DNA of 64,000 nucleotides from Streptococcus thermophilus (GTDB lineage Bacteria > Actinomycetota > Actinomycetes > Mycobacteriales > Mycobacteriaceae): assembly GCA_900618065.1 (NCBI GenBank), contig UYIL01000003.1, positions 2,108,001 through 2,172,000 on the forward strand. Direction: 5' to 3'. Position 1 is the stretch's first letter; every line of letters starts with the position of its first letter. Positions 37,739 through 44,803 of this stretch are shown piece after piece. Made by a program: the position numbers and the translations under genes. Below the pieces are notes generated by a model. The model saw only the letters and a list, made by a program, of their open reading frames with translations. It had not been told where the DNA came from and made no database searches.

Positions 37739-38776
37739 CTACTTCATGGCCTTTTCGAAGGCCTCAACCGAGCGCTCCCGGTCCCCCGTCAGCGTCTCCA
37801 GGTCGGTGTCCATCAGCTCAATACCGTCCAGGCCGGGCGCGTCACCCGGAGTGTCAATCCCGCCGATGACGGGCAGGTAGTTCTGCTCTACTGCAAGCTT
37901 CTGCCCGTCCTCAGACAGCAGGAAGTTAATGTACTTCTCTGCAGCTTCTTGCTGCTCCGAATCAGCGAACACGCCAATCGGTTCCGTGATGTACGGCGAC
38001 CCCTCCGTCGCATACACCTCCTTGATCGGCGAGCCTTGATCAGCCAGGTCGCGGACCAGGTAGTCGACGACGATGCCGACCGGTTGGCCGCCGCCCGCGA
38101 TCTCCTGGGACGTCGGGCCGTTGGATGCGGCAATCATCGGGCTGTTTTCTCCCAGGGCTTCAACCCAGGATTCTCCGAGTTCTTCATTATTCATCCAGAC
38201 AGTGGCGTTGAATGCAGCCGCACCGGACACACTCGGGTCCGGAAGGACGATCTTGTCGCGGAATTTCTCGTCCGTTAGGTCCTGCCAAGACTCTGGCGCG
38301 TCCGCTTCCTCGATCGCGTCAGTGTTGTACGCAATGACAGTCGGAATGATGCGCGTTCCCACGTAATAGCCCTCGGGATCAACGGCCTCTTCCATGACAT
38401 CGCTGGTGTCCACGTCCTTGAGCTCAGCGAGCAAGTCATCAGACTTCAAACCTTCGAAGGTCGGCGCGTCAGCCGCCCACATCAAATCCGCTTCGACCTG
38501 ACCGGACTCACGTTCAGATTCGATGCGTGCCTTCAAGTCACCAGTTCCCGCGCGGTACACCTCGACCTGGATGTCCGGGTGCTCTTTCTCAAACGCGGCA
38601 TTGATTTCGTCGACCTTTTCCTCCGGTTCGGACGTGTAGATCGTTAAGACGGTGTTGTCACCAGCTGCGCCGATGCCGGCGTTCGGATCCTCGCTTGGCT
38701 CTGAGCAACTGGTAAGTCCGAGTGCGAGGGCACCCGTAAGGGCGGTAATGGTCAACGGCGTGCGGAGCAAGCGCAT
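37739..38776 (-). CDS. ABC importer substrate-binding lipoprotein (ferric-iron type)
   Basis: 345 residues. The signal peptide ends at the lipobox 'LGLTSC', followed by an extracellular solute-binding fold ('TVLTIYTSEPEEKVDEINAA'). It resembles AfuA/FbpA-type ferric-binding proteins, but phosphonate-binding relatives cannot be excluded. ATG at 38776 has 'AAAGGAG' upstream. First gene of the five-gene unit; the upstream 200 bases show no clear DtxR (iron-repressor) box by eye. Confidence 0.88.
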   Translation of the reverse strand: MRLLRTPLTITALTGALALGLTSCSEPSEDPNAGIGAAGDNTVLTIYTSEPEEKVDEINAAFEKEHPDIQVEVYRAGTGDLKARIESERESGQVEADLMWAADAPTFEGLKSDDLLAELKDVDTSDVMEEAVDPEGYYVGTRIIPTVIAYNTDAIEEADAPESWQDLTDEKFRDKIVLPDPSVSGAAAFNATVWMNNEELGESWVEALGENSPMIAASNGPTSQEIAGGGQPVGIVVDYLVRDLADQGSPIKEVYATEGSPYITEPIGVFADSEQQEAAEKYINFLLSEDGQKLAVEQNYLPVIGGIDTPGDAPGLDGIELMDTDLETLTGDRERSVEAFEKAMK

Positions 38777-38979
38777 GACGACTCCTTTGAAAAGCAGTGA
38801 AATCGGGGGGAGAAAATGAATCAAGGGGATGCCGACCTGAGAATAACTGTCATCATCCGCGGCAAAACTTACCAGAATCTAAGAATTGTGCAGCGCGAGA
38901 ATGAAACCGCTGCGCACAGGGCCCAGCAGGTGAACGGCATACGTCGCCGCCCTCACAACAGTCGTGTGAAAAGAGAAAA

Positions 38980-39010
38980 GAACTGCCTCAGCGTCGAGCG
39001 GGGCAGTTCT
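38980..39010 (-). terminator. Terminator after the tRNA-Ala pair
   Basis: Stem 'AGAACTGCC' / 'GGCAGTTCT' followed on the minus strand by TTTTCTCTTTTC, 12 bases past the second tRNA-Ala. Confidence 0.8.
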
Positions 39011-39022
39011 GTGTTCGTGTTG

Positions 39023-39095
39023 TGGAGCTAACGGGATTCGAACCCGTGACCCCCACACTGCCAGTGTGGTGCGCTACCAGCTGCGCCATAGCCCC
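39023..39095 (-). tRNA. tRNA-Ala (GGC), copy 2
   Basis: 73-nt cloverleaf: acceptor 'GGGGCTA', anticodon loop 'CTGGCAG' (GGC), T loop 'TTCGAAT', discriminator A, CCA not encoded. Identical to the copy at 39138-39210. Confidence 0.94.
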
Positions 39096-39137
39096 GTGTG
39101 AAGCCGAGAGCGACTTCAAAAGTATCCGGAAGGACAG

Positions 39138-39210
39138 TGGAGCTAACGGGATTCGAACCCGTGACCCCCACACTGCCAGTGTGGTGCGCTACCAGCTGCG
39201 CCATAGCCCC
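39138..39210 (-). tRNA. tRNA-Ala (GGC), copy 1
   Basis: Same 73-nt sequence as the copy at 39023-39095, 42 bases upstream in the direction of transcription, so the two form a tandem duplication read as one transcript. Confidence 0.94.
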
Positions 39211-39336
39211 GCTTCATGCGACTCGACCTGCACCGTTTCCGGAGCGCCCTGTCGCGCGACTCCGATCACTATACCCCGCCACCTCACGCGCCCCAAATCA
39301 CTGTTCACGGCACAGAACAGCGGCAGAACAGCGAAA

Positions 39337-39362
39337 ATCCCCGCCACGGGAACGGCGGGGAT
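39337..39362 (-). terminator. Terminator of the MauE/DsbA-like operon
   Basis: Stem 'ATCCCCGCC' / 'GGCGGGGAT', eight-base loop and minus-strand TTTTCGCTGTT tail, 14 bases after the DsbA-like stop. Confidence 0.8.
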
Positions 39363-39376
39363 GATGCGGGCAAGTC

Positions 39377-40162
39377 TTACTTGTCGTATTCCTTGACCCA
39401 GTTGAAGAGTTTGTCGCTGTCGACTTCTTTGCCGTCGATAAGCACGCGTGGCGACGACAGCTCACCGGTGTTGTCAACCAGCCACGTCTCGTTCGCCTCG
39501 CTGACTTGCTTCGCCATCTCTGTGTGCTTGCCCTCCCGGATGTCCTCCACGGCGGCCTTCGAGGCACCGTAGTCGCGAGCGAGATCCGCGAGCCCATCCA
39601 TGTCGTACTGGTTGTACGCTTGCTGCTGGTTTTCCATCAGGAACTTGCGCAGGTTCCAGTAGGCCGTCAGATCACCGTGATCCGCGAGCGACAGCGTTGC
39701 CGCGAGAGCGCGCGTCGAGTGGCCGGGCTGGTAGGAGTCCCCGACGCCATCCTGGAACACCATCGGGTGGAGCTCGACTTTGTAGGTGCCGTCCTTGATC
39801 TTCTCCAGCATGTCCTTATCAGTCTTGGTGGACAGCTCAGCACAGTAAGAGCAGGAGAAGTCCTCGAAGATACGGACTTCCTTGCCCTCTTTGCCTTCAC
39901 CGCTCAAGGTGATGGTGTTGTCGGAGAAGTCCATCTCCACTCCCTCGACGGACTCAGTGTTCTCCGCAATGCGCTCTGCCTGGGCACCGCGGCCGTTGTA
40001 GACGATCAACCCGATGACCAGTGCACCGATCAGGACCAGCGCACCGAGCGCCAGCCAAAAGCCCTTGCTTCCGGAGGTGTTCGGGTTCACCACAGCCTTG
40101 CTGGAGCCGGACTTAGAGTTCTTCTGGGTGTTCTTCGGGTTGTTGGAAGTCAACGGTTTCAC
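39377..40162 (-). CDS. Membrane-anchored DsbA-like thioredoxin-fold protein
   Basis: 261 residues: a basic, Asn/Ser-rich cytoplasmic start, one transmembrane helix (about 35-54) and an extracytoplasmic thioredoxin-fold domain with redox motif 'CSYC' (C104, C107). The layout matches actinobacterial DsbA/BdbD-like oxidases. It follows a MauE-type membrane protein gene by 46 bp. The pair probably works in exported-protein disulfide chemistry. Confidence 0.87.
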   Translation of the reverse strand: MKPLTSNNPKNTQKNSKSGSSKAVVNPNTSGSKGFWLALGALVLIGALVIGLIVYNGRGAQAERIAENTESVEGVEMDFSDNTITLSGEGKEGKEVRIFEDFSCSYCAELSTKTDKDMLEKIKDGTYKVELHPMVFQDGVGDSYQPGHSTRALAATLSLADHGDLTAYWNLRKFLMENQQQAYNQYDMDGLADLARDYGASKAAVEDIREGKHTEMAKQVSEANETWLVDNTGELSSPRVLIDGKEVDSDKLFNWVKEYDK

Positions 40163-40208
40163 CTTTTGGATTGCGGGCCGGATGGACAGCTAGACGGAAA
40201 GTATAGCG

Positions 40209-40712
40209 CTAGGGGTACAGGGCGAATTTCTTGAACGGCCGGTAGATCATGAACAACGTCACCGCGATGAAGACGACGTCGCGGAAGATGACGCGCAGCA
40301 GGTCGGAGCCGCCGTCGTCACCCTGCGGGGCAAAGCAGCCACAGTCAATGGTCAGGCCCCGCGTGTACGCGGACCACACGCCGATGATGAACAGCACCAG
40401 CACTCCGATGGACACCCAGCCGGCGGGCTTGAGCTTGATCCCCAGCAGAAGCAGCAGGCCACCTGCGATCTCAGCAGGACCGATGATGCGGGCGATGAGC
40501 TCAGACCAGTACGGGGTGAAGATCTCGTAGGCCTCGACCGACTTGGTCACATCCATGGGGACACCGATTTTTGTGGACCCGGAATAGATCCACATGAATG
40601 CCAGACCGAAGCGGGCCAGCGCGGACACGATGTCGAGGGCGAGGGGCTTGGTGTCGCGCTGGGCGGCTTCCACGCTGTCGACGGAAACGTCATCTTCAAC
40701 CTGCGCGTTCAT
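40209..40712 (-). CDS. MauE/DoxX-like membrane protein
   Basis: 167 residues with four hydrophobic helices ('FGLAFMWIYSGSTKIG', 'AEIAGGLLLLLG', 'IGVLVLFIIGVWS', 'VFIAVTLFMIY') and a paired cysteine motif 'DCGCF' between helices 3 and 4. MauE-type proteins accompany disulfide-forming partners; here a DsbA-like gene follows. It may recycle that partner, as DsbB or VKOR does elsewhere; that is inference. ATG at 40712 has GGGGT ten bases before it; a GTG at 40724 is possible. Confidence 0.8.
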   Translation of the reverse strand: MNAQVEDDVSVDSVEAAQRDTKPLALDIVSALARFGLAFMWIYSGSTKIGVPMDVTKSVEAYEIFTPYWSELIARIIGPAEIAGGLLLLLGIKLKPAGWVSIGVLVLFIIGVWSAYTRGLTIDCGCFAPQGDDGGSDLLRVIFRDVVFIAVTLFMIYRPFKKFALYP

Positions 40713-40740
40713 CGTAGTCGTCACCCCAATGACCCTAGCG

Positions 40741-40754
40741 CACTGTGCACAGTG
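40741..40754. promoter_or_regulatory. Perfect 14-bp palindrome upstream of the MauE gene
   Basis: 'CACTGTGCACAGTG' reads the same on both strands and sits about 29 bases before the ATG. It could be an operator for the MauE/DsbA operon; no known regulator can be named. Confidence 0.45.
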
Positions 40755-40808
40755 GAGAAAGTGCCACCTGCCGTTCTAGCTCATGGGGTTCCATGGTTCG
40801 ACCCGCTC

Positions 40809-42044
40809 CTAGGATTCGTCCGCTTGAGCGTTCCGCTTACCTCTTCTTTGTTTTGGCGGAACTTCCAGGACCGGGATTGCCCTTAGCATGTATTTGTCAA
40901 AGTGCGGGACGGTAAAAGCAGCATAACCGTGATCCGGAGTGTAAAGCAGCCCCATGTTAATGAGTTCTGCACGCGTTGGGCTAATCTCAGGCGACTCGCG
41001 CCCCATGGCTGCAGCTACTTCGGAAGCTTTTTGTGGCTCAGGACCCAAGCCAGCCATTGCTCGCATATACGCACTCTGCAACGGGGTAGCACGGTCAAGG
41101 CGAACTCGAAAAAACGAGCTGTCTAACTTGGCTAAATACCCATCCTCTGCTTCTCTTACATCTTCAAATGTGATCGGCGACTTCTCCGCGACCGTCCAAA
41201 TGCTAGCTCCAATCTCTTGAATGAAGTAGGGGTAACCACCGGTAATTTCTTCTGCTAGGTCGAGCGCTTCATCCGTATAACTGACCCCCTCTTCCGCAGC
41301 GGGACTGCTCAGAGCACTTCTCGCAGCGTCGCTATCTAAGTGACCAATCTCTGGAAATTTAAGCAGCCGTTCGGCATATGATTTTGCATCTCCAGCTAGC
41401 TCAGCTATCTGAGGGAGACCTGCACCGACCATTGTGATCGGAAGTTGCAACTGGACAGTCTTATGCAGAGCTGCGATCAATGCTTCCAACTGACTTGTTT
41501 GCAAGAACTGAACTTCATCAATGAGCAACACCACCCCCGTGTCGTGCTCTGAAGCTGCTTCCCCCAAGCTGACAAACAGATCGGTTAAGTCATAAGAAAG
41601 GATTGAAGTGTCAGCGACACCTTCCTCCGGATCCACATCGAAGGATGCAGTCAAGTTCCCTGATGGGTCAACAGTCAACCCGAATGATTTAATGACGCCT
41701 GCAGCGCGCCTGGCGCGTCGCCCCCACTTCTTCTTGGGTGAAATTTCCAGAATGGCTGGGCGGACCTTGTGGTAGATCTCACTACGAAAATGAGTGTCAT
41801 CATGCTTCGAGGCCTCAATCTCTATTGTGACCCACCCGGCCTTTTCTGCTTTCCTCCGAAATTCTCCAAGCAGGACAGTTTTGCCTACGCCACGCAACCC
41901 GGTGATGATCATAGATTGCTCTGCCCTACCTTTTGACAGGCGAGCTAGCAGAACATCGAAGTTAGAGAGCAGGTCGCCGCGCCCTGCCATCAAGGGTGGC
42001 CGGGCCCCTGCATTGGGAGTGTACGGATTGTCAATCGGATCCAT
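40809..42044 (-). CDS. AAA ATPase of the archaeal-ATPase/STAND-like type
   Basis: 411 residues. Walker A 'ITGLRGVGKT' (47-56), Walker B 'VVLLIDEVQF' (D176, E177), a sensor-like segment 'LPITMVGAGLPQIAELAG', and a C-terminal winged-helix-like region ending in a basic tail ('KQRRGKRNAQ'). It belongs to the broad group of lone AAA ATPases found next to mobile DNA. The region is visibly AT-richer than its neighbours, with relaxed codon use, and has no operon partner. The function is unknown. Confidence 0.8.
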   Translation of the reverse strand: MDPIDNPYTPNAGARPPLMAGRGDLLSNFDVLLARLSKGRAEQSMIITGLRGVGKTVLLGEFRRKAEKAGWVTIEIEASKHDDTHFRSEIYHKVRPAILEISPKKKWGRRARRAAGVIKSFGLTVDPSGNLTASFDVDPEEGVADTSILSYDLTDLFVSLGEAASEHDTGVVLLIDEVQFLQTSQLEALIAALHKTVQLQLPITMVGAGLPQIAELAGDAKSYAERLLKFPEIGHLDSDAARSALSSPAAEEGVSYTDEALDLAEEITGGYPYFIQEIGASIWTVAEKSPITFEDVREAEDGYLAKLDSSFFRVRLDRATPLQSAYMRAMAGLGPEPQKASEVAAAMGRESPEISPTRAELINMGLLYTPDHGYAAFTVPHFDKYMLRAIPVLEVPPKQRRGKRNAQADES

Positions 42045-42247
42045 GACACCATTTTATGATGTTTAGTGAGCTTTTTCTGGATTAGATAAAGCCCACTAAA
42101 GTCAATAAACCTGATCAAGACGCAGTCGCGCCCCGCATGGGACCTGCTGCCCTACCGGGTCTCCACTGCGAGGTTCCGTACTGGCGAAGTCACTGAATTA
42201 ACCGTGGATTCTGGGCTGTAGGTCGAGTTCGCCACCATTGATAACCG
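42045..42247. other. AT-rich gap upstream of the AAA ATPase gene
   Basis: No gene is visible. It includes the inverted repeat at 42062-42100 and should hold the ATPase promoter and the pgm 3' end signals. The first 70 bases are clearly AT-richer than the rest of the locus. Confidence 0.4.
42062..42100. repeat. Inverted repeat upstream of the AAA ATPase gene
   Basis: 'TTTAGTGAGCTTT' (42062-42074) and 'AAAGCCCACTAAA' (42088-42100) match at 12 of 13 positions around a 13-base spacer, about 18 bases before the ATG. It could be an operator or the end of an inserted segment. Confidence 0.5.
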
Positions 42248-43906
42248 CTACTCCCCGAGCACTGCGGAGACCACGTCCTGCGCTTCCTGCTGGACCTGCT
42301 CGAGGTGCTCCGCGCCCTTGAAGGACTCGGCGTAGATCTTGTACTTGTCCTCGGTGCCGGACGGGCGGGCGGCGAACCAGGCGCTGTCGGTGGTGACCTT
42401 GAGGCCGCCAATGGCAGCGCCGTTGCCGGGGGCCTCGGTCAGCTTCGCAGTGATGTCCTCGCCGGCGAGGGTGTCGGCGGAGACCTGTTCCGGGGACAGC
42501 TTCTTCAGCGTGGCCTTCTGCTCGCGGTTGGCTTCAGCGTCGGTGCGGGCGTAGACGGGGTCCCCAAACTGTTCTGTCAGTTCGCGGTAGCGGACTGACG
42601 GGGTCTTGCTGGTCACTGCGGTGATCTCCGCAGCAAGCAGGTCCATGATCAACCCGTCCTTGTCGGTCGACCACACCGTACCGTCCTTGCGCAGGAAGGA
42701 TGCGCCGGCGGATTCTTCACCGCCGAAGCCGACGGAGCCGTCGATAAGCCCGGGCACGAACCACTTGAAGCCGACAGGGACCTCGACGAGCTCACGTCCG
42801 AGCGAGGCGACAACGCGGTCGATCATCGACGACGACACCAGCGTCTTGCCCACCGCTGTGTCCGCGCCCCAGCCGTCGCGGTGTGAAAACAGGTACTCGA
42901 TGGCGACAGCCAGGTAGTGGTTCGGGTTCATCAGCCCCGCGTCCGGTGTGACGATGCCGTGGCGGTCCGCGTCCGCGTCATTGCCGGTCGCGATGTCGTA
43001 CTTGTCGCGGTTCGCCACCAAGCTCGCCATCGAGTTCGGCGACGAGCAGTCCATGCGGATCTTGCCGTCGGTGTCAAGCGTCATGAACCGCCACGTGGCA
43101 TCCACATGCGGATTGACCACGTCGAGATTGAGCCCATGCGCCTCCGCAATGGCACCCCAGTAATCGACGCTAGCGCCGCCCATCGGGTCCGCTCCAATAT
43201 GCAGCCCGGAGCTGCGAATCGCCTCAATATCCACGACATTCGGCAGGTCAGCAACGTAGTTCGCCATGAACGGGTGCTTGCCGGCGCGCTCATCGAGCAC
43301 ACCGCTTGTCGACGTCTTGCGCACCCCCTCCAGATCATTCGTCAGATACTCGTTAGCCCGCGAAACGATCCAGTCCGTCGCGTCAGTGTCCGCCGGGCCG
43401 CCGGATGGCGGGTTGTACTTGAAGCCGCCGTCACGCGGCGGGTTGTGAGACGGAGTGATCACGATGCCGTCTGCGCGCTGCGGATCCGTGCCGGTCACAC
43501 CACCGGACAGCGTGGCGTTGTGCGCGAGAATCGCGTGGGAGACGGCGGGGGTCGGGGTGTAGCGGCCAGCATCGTCGACAAGCACTGCGACATCGTTGGC
43601 GAAGAGCACCTCGAGTGCGGAAACCATCGCCGGCTCCGACAGCGCGTGCGTGTCCCGGCCGATGTAGACCGGACCACCGATGTTGTTGGCGCGGCGGTAG
43701 TCGACGATCGCCTGCGTCGTGGCCCAAATGTGCTGCTGGTTGAATGCGTTGTCCAAGCTGGAGCCGCGGTGGCCGGATGTGCCGAACGCCACCTGTTGGT
43801 CCGGGTTCTGCGGGTCGATGTCGCGGGTGTAGTAGGCGGTGACTACCTCCGCTATGTCGATGAGATCGTCGGGGCGTGCTGTTTGACCTGCTCGTTCGTG
43901 CGCCAT
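42248..43906 (-). CDS. pgm: Phosphoglucomutase (alpha-D-glucose type)
   Basis: Interconverts glucose 1- and 6-phosphate for glycogen, trehalose and wall sugar supply. 552 residues. The catalytic phosphoserine is S153 in 'TPSHNPP', the metal loop is '[10 protein letters not shown]', the sugar loop is 'GGEESAG' and the phosphate loop is near 'RPSGTEDK'. ATG at 43906 has AAGGAG at good distance. Divergent from the crcB pair (90 bp). Confidence 0.95.
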   Translation of the reverse strand: MAHERAGQTARPDDLIDIAEVVTAYYTRDIDPQNPDQQVAFGTSGHRGSSLDNAFNQQHIWATTQAIVDYRRANNIGGPVYIGRDTHALSEPAMVSALEVLFANDVAVLVDDAGRYTPTPAVSHAILAHNATLSGGVTGTDPQRADGIVITPSHNPPRDGGFKYNPPSGGPADTDATDWIVSRANEYLTNDLEGVRKTSTSGVLDERAGKHPFMANYVADLPNVVDIEAIRSSGLHIGADPMGGASVDYWGAIAEAHGLNLDVVNPHVDATWRFMTLDTDGKIRMDCSSPNSMASLVANRDKYDIATGNDADADRHGIVTPDAGLMNPNHYLAVAIEYLFSHRDGWGADTAVGKTLVSSSMIDRVVASLGRELVEVPVGFKWFVPGLIDGSVGFGGEESAGASFLRKDGTVWSTDKDGLIMDLLAAEITAVTSKTPSVRYRELTEQFGDPVYARTDAEANREQKATLKKLSPEQVSADTLAGEDITAKLTEAPGNGAAIGGLKVTTDSAWFAARPSGTEDKYKIYAESFKGAEHLEQVQQEAQDVVSAVLGE

Positions 43907-43996
43907 GGGTGCTCCTTGAAGTCCTGGTGTGTCTCCGGCGGTTACACATCCCATCTTTCCTGCACCGCTGACAAATTGCCACGAGAATCCGCTAGC

Positions 43997-44344
43997 GTGA
44001 ACCGCGTGGTTAGAGAAGGACTCGTTGTCGGCTTCGGGGCGTCGTTCGGCGCGCTGGTGCGTTTCGCTCTCACGCCGCTTATGGCGTCGCACCCGCCTGC
44101 GGAACTGCTGGTGACGCTGGGAATCAACTTCCTCGGCTGTTTCCTCATGGGCTTGCTCGATCCGCCGGAGTTCTGGGGCAAAGGCTTCCTCGGCGGCTTT
44201 ACGACGTTCGCAGCCGTATCCCTCGCATCCATGCAGTCCAGCGCACTATTCGCAGCGGTGTATATGCTCGGCACGCTGGCAGTCGCCATCGTCGCATGGC
44301 TGCTGGGCGACGCTTTGCGCAACCGCGCAGGAGCCACCGCATGA
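43997..44344 (+). CDS. crcB: Fluoride exporter CrcB/Fluc, subunit 1
   Basis: 115 residues, four helices. Fluc motifs '[11 protein letters not shown]', '[12 protein letters not shown]' and '[14 protein letters not shown]' are clear, including the TTF of the fluoride path. GTG at 43997 or 44006. The stop overlaps the next crcB ATG (ATGA), so a two-gene heterodimeric channel is likely, as in many Gram-positive bacteria. Confidence 0.9.
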   Translation: MNRVVREGLVVGFGASFGALVRFALTPLMASHPPAELLVTLGINFLGCFLMGLLDPPEFWGKGFLGGFTTFAAVSLASMQSSALFAAVYMLGTLAVAIVAWLLGDALRNRAGATA

Positions 44345-44769
44345 TCCCCGGAAATGTCGGGCCGGACGGCCTTGTCGGCGTTGGACTCCGGGAGGCGCTG
44401 GGCACAGAAGCGGCCCTGGAGGTCGTGTTCATCCTTTTCATCGCGGTCGGTGCGGGTGCATTCTTAGGCGGCATTGCGCGGTGGGCACTGTCGCTGGTGC
44501 CCGGCACCCACGTGGGAACGTGGGCGGCGAACATCGTCGGATCGGCCGTTTTCGGGTTCTCCACCCTCATGCCGGGAATGTGGCCCGCCTTCCTGGGCGC
44601 CGGGTTCGGCGGCGCGCTGTCCACGCTGTCGATGCTGGCCAAAGAAGGCGGCACGATGATCAAGAACAAAGAATGGGGCCAGTTGACCAGCTACGTTTTA
44701 GCCACCGCAGCCGGCGGAATCATTGCGGCGTGGTTCGGCACACTGTGGGCATCGCGGGCGTTTATGTGA
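44341..44769 (+). CDS. crcB: Fluoride exporter CrcB/Fluc, subunit 2
   Basis: 142 residues. It keeps 'LGGIARWALS', 'GTWAANIVGSAVFGF' (channel Asn) and 'GFGGALSTLSML', where the TTF of its partner is STL. An N-terminal extension of about 25 residues precedes the first helix. Overlaps subunit 1 by four bases. No fluoride riboswitch is recognisable upstream of the pair. Confidence 0.88.
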   Translation: MIPGNVGPDGLVGVGLREALGTEAALEVVFILFIAVGAGAFLGGIARWALSLVPGTHVGTWAANIVGSAVFGFSTLMPGMWPAFLGAGFGGALSTLSMLAKEGGTMIKNKEWGQLTSYVLATAAGGIIAAWFGTLWASRAFM

Positions 44770-44803
44770 CTGTGTGACTGAGTGACCGCCTGATCCTGGC
44801 CGG

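Noticed and set aside
38777..38979. DtxR (iron-repressor) box upstream of the importer operon
   Set aside because: No stretch close to the 19-bp palindromic consensus could be found by eye; a matrix scan would be needed to be certain.
42917..43996. Long N-terminal extension of the first crcB frame
   Set aside because: It is antisense to pgm and reads Arg/Val/His-rich nonsense; CrcB proteins are about 115-130 residues, so GTG at 43997 is the sensible start.
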